Part shown: positions 1-11,410 of the stretch, one piece after another
How positions within the stretch are numbered: the stretch's first letter is position 1
Layout of the letters: each line of letters opens with the position of its first letter
Source of the DNA: Exophiala sp. HKRS030
Lineage: Eukaryota > Ascomycota > Eurotiomycetes > Chaetothyriales > Herpotrichiellaceae
Reading direction: 5' to 3'
Assembly: GCA_023897205.1 (NCBI GenBank)
Contig: JAHWDD010000003.1
Location: 4,901,665 to 4,965,664 of the forward strand
Length of the DNA: 64,000 nucleotides
Program-made: the position numbers and the translations under genes
The notes under the pieces: generated by a model
Seen by the model: the letters and a program-made list of their open reading frames with translations, nothing else
What the model was told of the DNA's origin: nothing
Database searches by the model: none

Positions 1-1608
1 TTTGTCATTCCAATGTCGTTCGAGTTCTTTTTCTGTTGGGAGGCCTTGCTCGTGATATTTGCAGTTTGGTTCACGGCACTTGTAAGGTCGAGAATGGGTC
101 TTCTCATGCTTTGACAAATCACATTTCCTAGTGAATGTCTTATCGCAGGTCTTATCGCTACACTTCATCTCGATGAGTTCAGGGATATATCCCTTCTTTC
201 TGCGAGCCATGGATCGTGCGATGTCCTCATCCAAAGCGGTGCTGCTCTGCCTTTTGAGACCACTGAGAGGTTCGTAAGGTTGACCAGTTCTCAATGAGAT
301 ACCTTTGCCATTCTTCCAACGAACGAGCTCGGCGAAATTGCCAGTCTCGTCGAGACCACCTTCGAGGGTGACCTCGTCGTCGGGTGAGTAAGCCATGTCG
401 TCGGACTCTTCAGTATCTTCGCCCTGTTGGGCAGCGCTGGATGAGCCGATGTGACTGGCTAGTCTGTTGACTTGTTGAACTAAGTCAAGGAAGTAGCCGT
501 TGTCGTAGGGACGATCAGCAGCACGTCGTTGCTCGGATTCGGATAATTGTTGATAAGTATCGATGACAAGCTGGATTGTGAATTCACCGAAAGTACGATA
601 GAGTTGAGTGGAGATGGTGAGGGTCTTGCCAGTAATGTCAGATCGGGTCAGATTTTGTAATGTTATGCCGCTTACCAGTGGTTGGAAGATGAGGCTTTGC
701 TCAAGATCTCTCAAGCATTTGATAGACTTGTTGGGAAAAGCACCGAGAGCAGTGACAAGAGAGTGAAGAGGTTGGAATCGATCTTCCTCGAGGATAGGAG
801 TGATTATATACTCCTTAACCTTCTTCTTCGCAAAGGAACTGAGTTGGGGGTGAGGAGCAGCGGGTCGTGAGGTTGGTGCTATGCTCTGAGTAACGGCAGA
901 TCTGCCGATGGTACGGGTGGTCCTGGTCGAGGGACGACTGTCTCTTCGGTTTCGACGAGCAGTTGCTTCTGGAGAGTCAGCTTCTGTGGGAGGGAGGTTA
1001 ACATCATCACACATCATCATGCAGCGGGCTATCCAACCTTGAATCAAGTCCTGAACAGCAAGACCATCTTCTTCATAGGTAGCTCCCATGACGTTCTCAC
1101 GCGAGTCACAAGAACCAATTCCACTATCCTTGTTCGAGGCCAAATCCAGAGTTCTCTCAAAGGACGCGGCGAGACCTTTGTCACTAGCTGAACTGATCGA
1201 GGTACCCAAGCCTTCGTCTGATGGAAGCGAGGCACGACGAACAACTTGTTCAAAGTTCTGTGCTGACTTTCGTCGGGTCGAGGATTTCTTTCCACGTGCT
1301 CCTGAAAAGGTGTGTTCGAAATTGGCAATAGATTGAGCGACGTCCTCCTTTTCTGAGAGCCAGCCGGTAAGGGTAGATGACGAGCAGGTTGGTGACCGAC
1401 GGGAAAGATAAGGAATGCTCAGGATGGGATCATTCTCAGATGGCTGAGATGAAGAATAGTGAAATGTGGCGCCTTTGGACATGTTACGCAAGACACATGG
1501 TGATGAGTCTTGGGTAACAGGCGATGAAGAAAGGTTTTTGGTGATGAGACGATGGGTGCGGCGATGAGCAAAGGTAGTTGCAGGAGGTGGCATGGTTGAA
1601 GAAGCCAT
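1..1608 (-). CDS. C2H2 zinc-finger protein, N-terminal part (gene continues past the left edge)
   Basis: Probable DNA-binding regulator. Exon 1 runs from the ATG at 1608 to 676 (311 codons); a 51-nt intron (625-675, GTAAGC donor, AAG acceptor) leads in phase 0 to exon 2, open from 624 to base 1. The first 300 residues are Ser/Thr/Arg-rich and look disordered, with one compact segment, WIARCMMMCDDVNLPP. A second conserved stretch follows the intron (TISTQLYRTFGEFTIQL). Near the edge are two zinc fingers: CSDKTC with a following HEKTH (C-x4-C-x12-H-x3-H), then CREPNC with a downstream ERH; the second is cut before it ends. I do not recognise a named orthologue. The start is the first ATG of the open frame. 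The product may carry more fingers beyond the window. The targets cannot be inferred. Confidence 0.8.
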   Translation of the reverse strand, partial: MASSTMPPPATTFAHRRTHRLITKNLSSSPVTQDSSPCVLRNMSKGATFHYSSSQPSENDPILSIPYLSRRSPTCSSSTLTGWLSEKEDVAQSIANFEHTFSGARGKKSSTRRKSAQNFEQVVRRASLPSDEGLGTSISSASDKGLAASFERTLDLASNKDSGIGSCDSRENVMGATYEEDGLAVQDLIQGWIARCMMMCDDVNLPPTEADSPEATARRNRRDSRPSTRTTRTIGRSAVTQSIAPTSRPAAPHPQLSSFAKKKVKEYIITPILEEDRFQPLHSLVTALGAFPNKSIKCLRDLEQSLIFQPLVSGITLQNLTRSDITGKTLTISTQLYRTFGEFTIQLVIDTYQQLSESEQRRAADRPYDNGYFLDLVQQVNRLASHIGSSSAAQQGEDTEESDDMAYSPDDEVTLEGGLDETGNFAELVRWKNGKGISLRTGQPYEPLSGLKRQSSTALDEDIARSMARRKKGYIPELIEMKCSDKTCDKTFTRKCDLSKHEKTHSRPYKCREPNCKYHEQGLPTEKELERHWNDK

Positions 1609-4600
1609 GCTGGGTATATAAGTCGTGGACGGGTTCAGACAAGAGTGCAGATGACACCTCGGTGCTAACCGAGGGTTAGCATGCAGTCGATTGGCTGGTA
1701 TGGACCGTGGACAGGACGTGTGACTCACCCAGACCCAATGATATGACCGAACGAAGTTGAAAGTATCGAAGGTTGAGGCTGTTGTACTCACAAGTGTGTG
1801 TTCAGATCGATCTCTTATCCACTGGAATTGAGTCTAATCGACACCAAATGGTGCTAGTATATGTATCCGGACGGTGGATTAAGTGTTGGCAGGGTTGTTC
1901 GAGGGTAGTGAGATGTTGAGGTGGGAGAAGTAGAGACCGCAAAGTGGTGGTCAATTGTCAGAGTATGCCGGGCAGTGCCAGTGAATGACCAATGGGCGTC
2001 CTTCTTGACTGGGTTGGTCTGGGGAGGGTCGGGAGTAATGGATCGTCGTGACGATGAAAAGGACTGTGCGATCTGTCCTCGTTTGATGTAGATGAACGAT
2101 CAGAGGGGACGTCGTCGGGCTGAAAGGGAAATGGGATGATGGCGAGATAGAGAGTGGATTTGGATAGACCTGAGGACAGAGTGGCCACCTCAGGCGTGTT
2201 TCCCTTTTCTTCTGGTCGAGCCAAATGAAAGAAGGCCCAGAAGGAAGGAAAGTGTGTTTGGAGAATGGAAAAAAGAGGTTGAAGGACAGAGAGGAAGACT
2301 GGCGAGCGTTTGGATGACTTGGTGGTGATGATGTGAAGTTGGGGAGCAGTGCTGCCTGTTCTCTTGGCAAGGATTAATGCGATGGGCGATGGCGTCGCGC
2401 TTCGCTCTGTGGTCTTCCTTGGCCTTCCCTGTTCTTCCCCTCCAATAGCGAGTGTGGCGCGGACATAACGCTACCGCCTAAAGACTAATGACAGCCTTTC
2501 AAAGTAAGTAGGTGCACTGGTGCACTGGTGCAGGCTACTCCCTTATTGACCCTGGGAATCTACAGTACTTACCACGAGCGCCCCAACCCTGGTCACCGGC
2601 CGTATCCTCGACCGATCCCGAATTCTCCATCATATCCACAAATGCCACCTTTCGATCAAGCTCAGCGCTTCATGGTTATGAGTTTCCATGCATTGCATAG
2701 ACTCCCTACAAAACTGTCCTTTGAATGATGGAATGCATACCTCAACCAATGTCTACTGGTCTACCGTCTACTGGCTATCATGAAGGATGACTCTCGTTCA
2801 TCAGATCATCCGCGGATCCAGTGTGGATTACATATCACCTGTTGACATGACGGGCGCGGATGTCTTGACACACTACTCCGTCCTGCTTACCAAATGATAC
2901 AAGGTTCAGAGAGTCACAGCAAGACGAAACACAAGGATGGGGCCAGTGTCTGTGGGCACTGGACAGCGGGCAGTGGGCACAAACACCACACACCACGGCT
3001 TACAGGCACCTGACAGGCGAACTGCAGGATCAGCCTTGCAACACGTGCTTAACCATTTTCGGCCAAGATGTTTGTTTCTTCCCGCGTCACGTGTCGGAAA
3101 CGGTGCAACAAGAGCCCGCTCTCCAAACTCAATTCAATCATATTCAATCAACTTGATCGAGTCATTATTCACCATACTAGATACCCTCCCACCCTTCTAC
3201 TACGAGCCTCGAGTGGCTCGATGCTTGACGCATGCATAACCAATTCTGTCTCCTGGTATCTGGTACGTTTCATCACAGGATCACAGACCAACATGTGGAC
3301 CACAGATCTCTGTTGAAGGTCCTCGTGTCGTGATGACGAAAACCACTGTCCAATGCCAAAAAGCCACCTGGGCCCTCTGGATCAGGCACTGACGAAAACA
3401 TGCATTGGATGCGGGATGTAGGGTAGGAACGTCTGGTAGGACATGGAGGTACGCCTGAGGCGCATGGAAGTACATGCTGTACCTGGCAGTAGTATTAACC
3501 ACTGGTTGGCTTCCATGGCTCCCACAACCCCTGCACACCGGTCTACTACTGCAACACTTCCTTCTGCAAAAATGCAGGCCACGAACATTTCCCAATGAAT
3601 TTCCGATCTTTCACAGAAGCGACTCTGTCCTTTTTGGATTAGCCGATGCAATCAACTCGCACACTGACAATACACCAGTAGTAATCAGGTCGGAAACATC
3701 TTTGGCCTCGGGGCCGAGTCATCATGCTCAAGAATACTACTCATGATCCATCTTCCGTATCATCCGCCCACGAAAAGCTTAACCTCGCACACAGCCTCAA
3801 GCTGGGGCACTTCGGTGATAACAAAGACCAGTCAAATCCATGCTACAATTCGCAAACCCAAATCTGTCGTGATTGGAAGATCCCCACACGGCTACAGGCT
3901 CACAGCCTCCCAAAAATACCCAAAACCGTCAGTTTGCTACTTACGCGGATCCCCACTTCCCAAGCCGAAGGATCCCTCCTGTCCCTCCCTGACAAGCACA
4001 AACTAATCTGGCAGATCAACCCAAAAGAGTCACTGCCAGTCACCAGTTCCAGTTCAGACTCCACAATCCACAGTCATGCGCGGGTTGTGAGCAGTTGCGC
4101 GGGTTTTTAGTCAGTGGCCCACCATCGACGCTTGGGGCATAAGGGCACTTGCCGGGGCCACACGGGCATTCAGGTGTCGCCCTGATCAGTGATCAGTGAT
4201 CAGAAGTCGTGTTGGTCGTATTCTCGACCAATCGCACCTCTGTGCGCTACGCACTTGTCCAGTGTCACATTGTGGCCCATCTTACCGGTCATTGGTTCAA
4301 GGAGGTACGAGAAATGCTCCGACAGTGGGCCTTTTTGTGGCCTTTTGTCGCTGCGAGGCCGCTGCGATTTCATCACAATTAGCAATCAGGCCTCAAACGT
4401 CAAGACAGATTTCGAGCTATTCGACCAAGCGACGCCTAATCATGATTGATGGTCGCTCCGCCAGAAGCGATGCGCTGCTGCGCTGCCATTTCACGGGCAA
4501 CCATCTCCCTGCGCGTCCTGGAGAGTCTCACTGACCCCTCGCAGCACGTGAGACCAACAGGGCTTCTCGCCCTCCCTAACTAGTTAGTCAGTTAGCATTC

Positions 4601-5186
4601 CCAAGTAGCTTGTCGGTAAACCGTATCCAGCTACCCAAGCCTTCATCGCCCAACGGTTTCACGAGAATCCTTATCCAATCATTGACGAATGATGTTTTCA
4701 TTCTGCACAGCGAACCCAGCTCTGCAAGTACAAGAACGATAAACGTGTAGTTACTGGTCAAGAGTATGCACATTTCATTATGGGCCAATCGACGACAAAA
4801 GGAAACAAAACAGGCAAAATAAGTTCAGTCCCGCCTTGAGCGCAGAGCAAGTAACTAAGTAAGGAAGCAGTTCTGTACGCCTATGCAGCAGAGGCAGGTT
4901 CGCCTCGTATGCAATCCCTAATCCCGTAACACCATCCAGCCCCGGTCCCTGTCGTTAGATCATGCAAAATCCAGCTGACACCTTTGGAGTTCGCTTTCAA
5001 TCCATTGGGTCACTGGTGGACAAAAAACTATTCGTAGGACCAACCCTACCCATCAACTTTGCATACATGTCCTAGTCACACCAGATCCCATCTCTTACAT
5101 GCAATCGTCAGTTGGCCTGTGTAGTTTATGAGCTCCTCTGCTTGCCTTCCCTCGCCTGCCACTCGCACGCACACTCGAGCCATCGA
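1609..5186. other. 3.6-kb intergenic region, no convincing gene
   Basis: Flanked by the start of the C2H2 gene (minus) and the stop of the zinc-cluster gene (minus). The first 800 bases are pyrimidine-rich on the minus strand, as expected for the leader and promoter of the C2H2 gene. Short open frames on both strands (for example 1951-2370 minus, 3724-4110 plus) have skewed composition and no recognisable motif. It contains the perfect heptamer tandem (TGATCAG)x3 at 4183-4203. I see no tRNA or transposon. Confidence 0.6.
4183..4203. repeat. Tandem heptamer TGATCAG, three perfect copies
   Basis: Three exact head-to-tail copies of the 7-mer TGATCAG. The TGATCA core is palindromic. A related array of ATGATCR lies at 52316-52343. 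Confidence 0.9.
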
Positions 5187-7376
5187 TCAATAGTCGCGCC
5201 CATTCAGGCCCATGTCGGGATACATGCCGTTGTAGAACCCAGTCTGGTTGGAAAGCTGCTGGTGTTGCGGCGCGAAGCCCATCCCATCGGTACCATCGGC
5301 CATGAGTCCGCCAGTGCCAAAGTCGACGTTTGCATTGAGAAAGGCGTCGCCATCGAACAGCGGGTCCTGGAATATGGTGGGCATGGACAAGTCGAAGAAG
5401 CCGTCGAACAGGTTGTCGAGATCGTTGAACCGGTCGTACCCGCTGATGTCCATGTGTGCCGGGTCAGTCGTCGCGAAGGGTTTGCTGGACGACGGCGCCA
5501 CGCTCATCGAAGTGTTGGCGGTCGGCGTCGGTTCCTCCAGTCTCGAACTCAATGTCGATATGGTTGTTGATGCTGGTGTGGGTTGTTGCGTTGCAGCTGG
5601 GGTGTTGGAATGCGTGGCGGCCGCGTGAGATAGGACGTGCAGAGCATTACCGTTGACTTGTGGGCCTTTGCTTGCTGGTCCCGATGAACTTGTCTGTTTG
5701 GCTTTTGGCTCGAACGGACCGAATTTGCAAGGTTGGGTTTCAGCCTCCAACGCGTTGACAATGCTTCCGATGGCATGTTTCGGGACTCCTGGTTGCTGCA
5801 GGCTCCTCAGCGCTTTTCGTCCAAGTCGAGCAAGCGCATCTGCCGTCCACCAGTAGGTACTGAGTTTCTCAAGCGTTTCGCATCGTGTCGCCAGGTCGGC
5901 CTGCGCTCGTTCTGGGTCGAGGTAGTTGTCTCGAAGTCCTCGATAGGCCACAGTGAGGGACAGACCGACGGCATAGGGAATCAGAGGAATCGGTGCCATG
6001 CTGGCGTGTTGCCCGTTGGCGATGAGCTGCTGAATACGATCTGAGGCGCTTATCCTTCGTGCATAGGACGCAGTCGTAGGGCCACCAGTTCGACAGCTCA
6101 GAATGGCGATGACATTATAGCAGATCTCGAGTATGCCTGTTGCGAGTAAGTAATAGTCCAGAGGTCTGACATAGCCATGAGCCTACTTACTATTTTCGGA
6201 GTGAGGTAGTGAATCAAGATCTATCCCCTCGACAATCGACTGGTAAGTTGGAAACTCTGTTTCCCAGCCAGTTGAGTTGAGGTCTGCTGTCGGCCTGTAG
6301 AACTCGATCACGTCGTCTAGCAGATCGCCCAAACGAAGCCATGCAGAAACAACGTGAAGCTTGGGTCCACTCTCCAAAGGCGGTCGAGCAATGTCAATAT
6401 CACGATTGGCAATCATGATGGGTCGACCTCCTAGGCACGCATTGATCTTGTCAAGGGTCCAGATAGTCCACCAGAGCATACTTGACGAATCTTTCAATGT
6501 GCGACCAGGTGTGTGGATATGAAGTCCTGCGGTCCACGCATCATGAATAGCCTGCGATAGATGCAGGGACGATTCCTCGATCCCGCCTGGCCCATCGTTG
6601 TGAAGATGCATCAGAGTCAAGATCTGGATTTTGGTCACCCGGTCCGGTTCCAAGTCTGCCTTCATAGCTGCATCAAGGCCAGTGTGTAAACTTCTGGCAA
6701 AGGGTATCGGGTCGAGTAATGGACCATCATCGTACAGTCTGAGATAAGGTGCTGCTTCCTCTGTCTTGCACGTAACGAGACAAATCGCCTGCAATAAGAA
6801 TATCGAGCATTTGCCATCTCTATAGTCCTTTAACAGCTTCATACCGTCAAGTATCGGGAGGATGCCATCAATACAAGCAATATACGTCGAAACGAGGGCA
6901 TCTTGCGTCGCCTTTGGCAGGACACGAAAAGCGCCCACTGCTTGGAGATAGTTGCGCTGATGCCCGGTCAACACTCTTCGACCGCCCTCTACCTTCCCGT
7001 ACTTTTCGACATTAATCGGTGTCTTCTCTCCGGTCTTCGTGGTCGGACCAAGGTCTTCTGGAGGGAGACCGTCTTGGGCGTGGCGAGACTGCTCGACCCA
7101 AGTACCAATACGACTGATACGTTTGGCGCCATCAGGCCTCGTAGATAAGTCCGTCAGAATGGACTCCGGATTAAGATCACCCACGAAGCGAATCGGTTCT
7201 TTATGTGTCAGATTTGGAAGCACCCGATCCAGCCCATCGGAGTCGGCTTGCTGATCAGGATCCCGTTGAAAAGTGTGGTGGCATCGTTTCTTGGCGGCGC
7301 GACATTTTGCACATGCTCGTGCTGCCCTCTTGCGACTCGCAAATGCTGCAGTGTCTGCTTCCCAAACCACTTGCAT
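5187..7376 (-). CDS. Zn(II)2Cys6-type fungal transcription factor with incomplete zinc cluster
   Basis: Probable nuclear transcription regulator. Exon 1 is 7376-6191, a 54-nt intron is 6137-6190 (GTAAGT...CAACAG), and exon 2 is 6136-5187; together 711 residues. Near the N-terminus KRAARACAKCRAAKKRC gives the first half of a zinc cluster (C-x2-C-x6-C), followed by HH, but no second set of three cysteines follows. A RFVGDLNPESIL segment and a middle-homology region follow (SMLWWTIWTLDKINACLGGRP, through the intron to PYAVGLSLTVAYRG), typical of the fungal-specific transcription factor domain. The C-terminal 200 residues are low-complexity and Asp/Phe/Met-rich, as in activation domains. Either the cluster is degenerate or an exon is missed; the start codon sits directly after CACACAG, which could also be an acceptor. 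Regulated pathway unknown. Confidence 0.85.
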
Positions 7377-7808
7377 CTGTGTGATATACGCTGGCGGTCA
7401 GAAAAAGGTGTGAGAGGATGGGATGTGCTGGGGATGGGTCGGAAGTTGACTCAAAAGAGAGATCCAACCGCAATTACGGGTGGCGATAGGGTTTGTTGCA
7501 GCCAAGCAATCGCGGACAATTCGTTCTTAGTAATCCACGTGATATAGTGGGGAGGTTGTGCATTGCTTCTGCACTCAAATGCTGTGACTTGATATCGGCG
7601 GGTTTCTTCTCTGTTAGAGGCAATATGTAGAGATTGGTGAATATTGAAGTGATGAGAATACAGCGGAAGTCAAAGCATGCATCGCAACCTATTGCTTTCC
7701 AGGTTGAGGCAACCGAGGTTGACAGACAGGGGACTTGAAACTTTTTATACAGTTGAACGGTATTTACAAAGTAAGAATCGGGTTTCTTCGTAAGAAGTCG
7801 TAAACGCT
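7377..7808. other. 432-bp spacer
   Basis: Between the zinc-cluster gene start and the OCT1 stop, both on the minus strand, so it holds the zinc-cluster promoter and the OCT1 3' end. No coding signal or repeat seen. Confidence 0.6.
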
Positions 7809-10202
7809 CTACATCGACCCTTCACTAGAAGCATCGATACCCCACTTACCAACCTCAAGCATTGCAGACTCACCACCCTCTGCAAGGACACCTTGGCCCT
7901 GACCCAGAAGTCCTTCAAGGCACAGCCATGGGTCTCTTCCACCGCCCCAGCGTAAGACTTCGTTCTTGAAACGCTCTCCTGCTGCTCTGTCAAGTCCTCC
8001 AGCATTGTGTCCATCTCGAAAGACTGCCCTCCACACCTGTCGCGCTATTGCTCTGTCAAAAAGATAGGCGTAATAGGTGGCGCCGTATCCATAGAGATGG
8101 CCAAAGAAACCTTGCCAGGCGGTTTGCGCTGGCTCTTGGACACTTCCAAATCTGTTCCAGACATCGTGGTATACTTCCGTAGAATTGTATATCCCACTAG
8201 CCAAAGCCTTCACTGGACCTTCGGAGTGGTAAATCTGGTCTAGCATCGCCATTAATATTTGACCTTCATTGTTCCATCCTCCAGTCTTCTCGGCCAATCT
8301 GGACCTCTCTTCTGCAAGTGCACTGATCATCTCATCTGGAATGACAGTATCGGATTTCCAGTGTCTTGCAAAACTCTTCAATACAGCAGGATCCGTCGCA
8401 AAATACTCCATCAGTACAGAAGGTAGTTCGGCGAAGTCTGTTGCACATCGTGTACCGGAAATACCCTGGAGTGATGTGCGGCCCAGAATGCTATGAATGG
8501 CGTGTCCCATCTCGTGAAACAAGGTTGTTACACTGTGTAAAGAGAGCAGTGAAGGGCCAGAAGAGGTAGTAGTGTCAGGAAAACCGCAGACTAGTGCAAT
8601 AATTGGCGTTTGATGATAAGTTGGTCCACCCGTCGTCAAACTAGTCCCTCTCAGCGTCGGCATTCCATCATTTAGAGGTTCACCTCTTTCTTGACTTTCA
8701 CGTATCTCTTCTGGAGAGATTTCACGTGAACACAGGAGTGTGAAATGCGCAGGGTTCGGAAGTTTCCCTGGGCGCAAGAATAAGTCACAATACATCGTCG
8801 CAATGTGCTCGTCCTTGTCGGTATATACATCCAATCGGCGGACCTCGGGATGCCAAATTTCACCTTGTTGAGTCTCCCGCGGTACTAAACGAACACCGTA
8901 CAATGACTCAAATAGCCCAGAGAGACCTTGCATGACATGTCCTAGGGCAAAATATGAACTGACATTCTCGTGCAGGCGGGATTTCGACGTTCGGGGTCCG
9001 GTTTTGCTCTCCTGCTGTGCGAGTTTGGTTAACAGGTATGTATGATCCCACGGATCGACAGATGTTGCCCCTTGATCGAGTTTGCGTTTGATCTCTAGTA
9101 ATGGAGCGAGCTCGCTCTGAACCTGAGGTTTGTTGCTTTGATTTAACGACTCCAAGAAATTGGTGACAGCCTCCGGAGTCTTGGACATTTTGTCGGCAAG
9201 AGTCATTTGGCCATAGCTCTCGTAGCCCGTAAGCTGGGCGAGCTGTGCCCTTCTCAGTAGTAGACGCTCTAGTCTACCCACCGTCTTCCTCGAAGCTGTC
9301 CTTTCTGCCACGTACAGATCCTTCCTTACATTAGGATCGTTGGCAGAGTTCATGATCATCTTCGATACCGGGCTGTAGATTGGAATTGAAGCTCTATCCC
9401 ACTTCTTCCATCCCTGGAGCAAGGTAGGATCGACTCCAGTCAATGCTGAAGCTGAAAATGAAACATGTTCTCGTGCATGGTCCATCTGGTTGACGAAGTC
9501 TGTGCCTACCTGAGCGATCTCATTGGACAAAGAGACGAATTCCTTCCTCTGCTTCTCGGGAAGGTCGATACCAGACTTGGCAAAGTCCTTCATCAGGAGC
9601 TGGGCCACCATTTTTTCCTCGTCGTTCCATTGACTCTGGACCTCGGGCATGTTCCACGCTTTTTGAAGTTGCTGGTTGAGACCAGTGGTAGTATTGAGCT
9701 CGTTCATGTACTGAAACATCAATGAGTATGAAGCTGTAGCAGCCGAAGCGACGTCACCAGAAGGATGTGTGCTCCTGATAAAATCGGACAGGTCAATCAC
9801 ACGGCATAGCAGATCACTTAACCGGTCTAGGTCGCGCGGGATCTGGCGATATTCTTCCGTGGTCGACGCGCAGAGCGTCCTTTCTACTAACATCTTGCAT
9901 TTTGCCACAGACACTTCGGCAAACTTCTGAAAGCCTCTTGGGCTTGTCAAGTGATGATTCCCTATCAAACCCGAGCTCTTTGTGGCGGTAGTCCACTTGA
10001 CGGCCTTGTTATTGAAGACTTCTCGTAAAAGTGACTCATCGCTCCGCCGAGAAGGTGCCTCGTGTAGATAGCGAGGATCGAAGGCATTATCGCGATCGGA
10101 AGGTGCAGCTGTAGCGGCAGCGGCCGCAGTAGAGTGAAGTCTGATCTGTTTGCGGGTGCATCTGGCGCATGTCCACGGGACACGACGCAGCGCGGTGTGC
10201 AT
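7809..10202 (-). CDS. OCT1: Mitochondrial intermediate peptidase (M3 metallopeptidase)
   Basis: Matrix zinc peptidase that removes an octapeptide from imported precursors after the main processing peptidase has cut. Intronless. The frame is open upstream to 10418, but I chose the ATG at 10202 (797 residues) because it begins MHTALRRVPWTCARCTRKQ, an Arg-rich presequence without acids; the extra 72 residues look like translated leader. Yeast Oct1 is about 770 residues. The M3 zinc site HEMGH is at residues 563-567 (8502-8516), followed about 25 residues on by FAELPS, which supplies the third ligand. The C-terminal YGYGATYYAYLFDRAIA segment is typical of the family. It is divergent from the MICOS gene, 369 bp between start codons. 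Very likely functional. Confidence 0.95.
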   Translation of the reverse strand: MHTALRRVPWTCARCTRKQIRLHSTAAAAATAAPSDRDNAFDPRYLHEAPSRRSDESLLREVFNNKAVKWTTATKSSGLIGNHHLTSPRGFQKFAEVSVAKCKMLVERTLCASTTEEYRQIPRDLDRLSDLLCRVIDLSDFIRSTHPSGDVASAATASYSLMFQYMNELNTTTGLNQQLQKAWNMPEVQSQWNDEEKMVAQLLMKDFAKSGIDLPEKQRKEFVSLSNEIAQVGTDFVNQMDHAREHVSFSASALTGVDPTLLQGWKKWDRASIPIYSPVSKMIMNSANDPNVRKDLYVAERTASRKTVGRLERLLLRRAQLAQLTGYESYGQMTLADKMSKTPEAVTNFLESLNQSNKPQVQSELAPLLEIKRKLDQGATSVDPWDHTYLLTKLAQQESKTGPRTSKSRLHENVSSYFALGHVMQGLSGLFESLYGVRLVPRETQQGEIWHPEVRRLDVYTDKDEHIATMYCDLFLRPGKLPNPAHFTLLCSREISPEEIRESQERGEPLNDGMPTLRGTSLTTGGPTYHQTPIIALVCGFPDTTTSSGPSLLSLHSVTTLFHEMGHAIHSILGRTSLQGISGTRCATDFAELPSVLMEYFATDPAVLKSFARHWKSDTVIPDEMISALAEERSRLAEKTGGWNNEGQILMAMLDQIYHSEGPVKALASGIYNSTEVYHDVWNRFGSVQEPAQTAWQGFFGHLYGYGATYYAYLFDRAIARQVWRAVFRDGHNAGGLDRAAGERFKNEVLRWGGGRDPWLCLEGLLGQGQGVLAEGGESAMLEVGKWGIDASSEGSM

Positions 10203-10571
10203 AACAAGAGAAATCCAAGACCAAGCTCCAAAGCGACGATGACTTGAAAACAAGGGAGCAGTCGTTGATCTTGACTGATTCCACAGATGGTGGAGAGTTT
10301 GGAGGGTGAATCTTGGATTCGAAGAATGACGGGGATGTGCATATTTACAAACTCGTCCTCGACATCGGCCGTGATCGGCCAGATGCGGTAGAGAAGATCG
10401 TGCGGAGTACATGAACAATCACCGCAGCTCATCTCCGAGCAGTTTTTCCGTTGCGTCAAGCGCCAAGCTTGATCCGCCGATGAAGCTCTGGAGCGCAATG
10501 GATTCTCGTGATTCCCGAATGTTTCTGGCGGTTTTGCGCATGCCACCAGACAACACTCAACTCTTTATAGC
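10203..10571. promoter_or_regulatory. Bidirectional promoter between OCT1 and the MICOS gene
   Basis: The 369 bp between the OCT1 start (minus) and the Mic26/27 start (plus) must contain both core promoters, so the two mitochondrial genes may be co-regulated. No binding site is assigned. The OCT1 frame stays open through much of it, but its translation does not look conserved. Confidence 0.5.
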
Positions 10572-11410
10572 ATGGCCCCGTTAAGAGCTATGGGAGCTGT
10601 AAGTATGGTTCAACACCGGCTGGCTTTTCGCTAACATGCAATTATAGTCAAGGCGAGCAGCTCTCCTGGTGCTAGGAGGTGCTGCAGTCACCCAGTTTCC
10701 GGCTCCCTTCCGATCAGTTTATGCTGAAGCTCCGAAGGACGATGTAGGACATCTTTAGCTTCGACTGTCAACACTCTTGCTTACAATCTATGCAGCTGCC
10801 AGAGAAGAAACCTATATATTCTGCTTTTCCCGTCGCCCCTACAACACCCAAACCTTCATCAACTTCTCCAGTCTCAAACCCCAACCCAGTATCGCCTACA
10901 CCCACGGATCGGTTAACAAGCCAGGTCAAGACCGCCAGACTATTTCTGTACGATAAATCACTTGCCGCAGAAAATGGATTCAACGATCTATTGACATGGG
11001 CATTCCGAAAAGAGACAAGTTTCAGCAACACCATTGCTTCACTGGCTCCCGCTCCTGAGACTGGGGAGCAGCTCCTTCCAGGCACGATTTATGTTCTTGT
11101 CGCAACTCTGGCCGGGTCGATTGTTTCGCGCAACCGAGGGATCTTTCTCAGAGCAGCAACACCATTGTCAGTCGGCATAACAGCTGGATGGCTCTTAATC
11201 CCAGTGACCATGAGAAATACATCGGATTTGATTTGGGAATACGAGAAGAAAGTTCCAGCTATCAGCGAAACGCACGCCCAAGTCAGTGGATTTGTCAAGG
11301 AGTCATGGAGGCAAGCGAAGGTTCACGCCAATCTTGCAGTGAACTGGGCAGATAATACTGCTCATGAGTCCCGTCAAAAAGTCGAGGATTTGGTGTCCAA
11401 GGGAAAATAG
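10572..11410 (+). CDS. MICOS complex subunit of the Mic26/Mic27 (apolipoprotein O) family
   Basis: Inner-membrane subunit of the MICOS complex, which shapes crista junctions. Three exons: 10572-10598 (nine codons), 10648-10743 and 10796-11410, with introns of 49 and 52 nt, all phase 0; 245 residues. The start is fixed by the short first exon MAPLRAMGA joined to SRRAALLVLGGAAV. After a first hydrophobic segment come a Pro-rich linker (KKPIYSAFPVAPTTPKP) and the conserved core with GEQLLPGTIYVLVATLAGSI, SRNRGIFLRAATPLSVGI and PVTMRNTSDLIWEYEKK, which holds two membrane segments. This core is characteristic of fungal Mic26/27. Which of the two yeast paralogues it matches cannot be decided here. 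Divergent from OCT1 and followed by QRI7. Confidence 0.88.

Noticed and set aside
1951..2370. 139-codon minus-strand frame upstream of the C2H2 gene
   Set aside because: Ser/Pro/His-rich translation of pyrimidine-rich leader DNA with no conserved-looking segment.
4183..4203. Short tandem arrays as CRISPR
   Set aside because: No spacers between units; units are 7 bp, in a fungal nuclear genome.
10203..10418. 72-residue N-terminal extension of OCT1
   Set aside because: The ATG at 10202 starts a clean basic mitochondrial presequence; the extension has no targeting character and occupies the divergent promoter.
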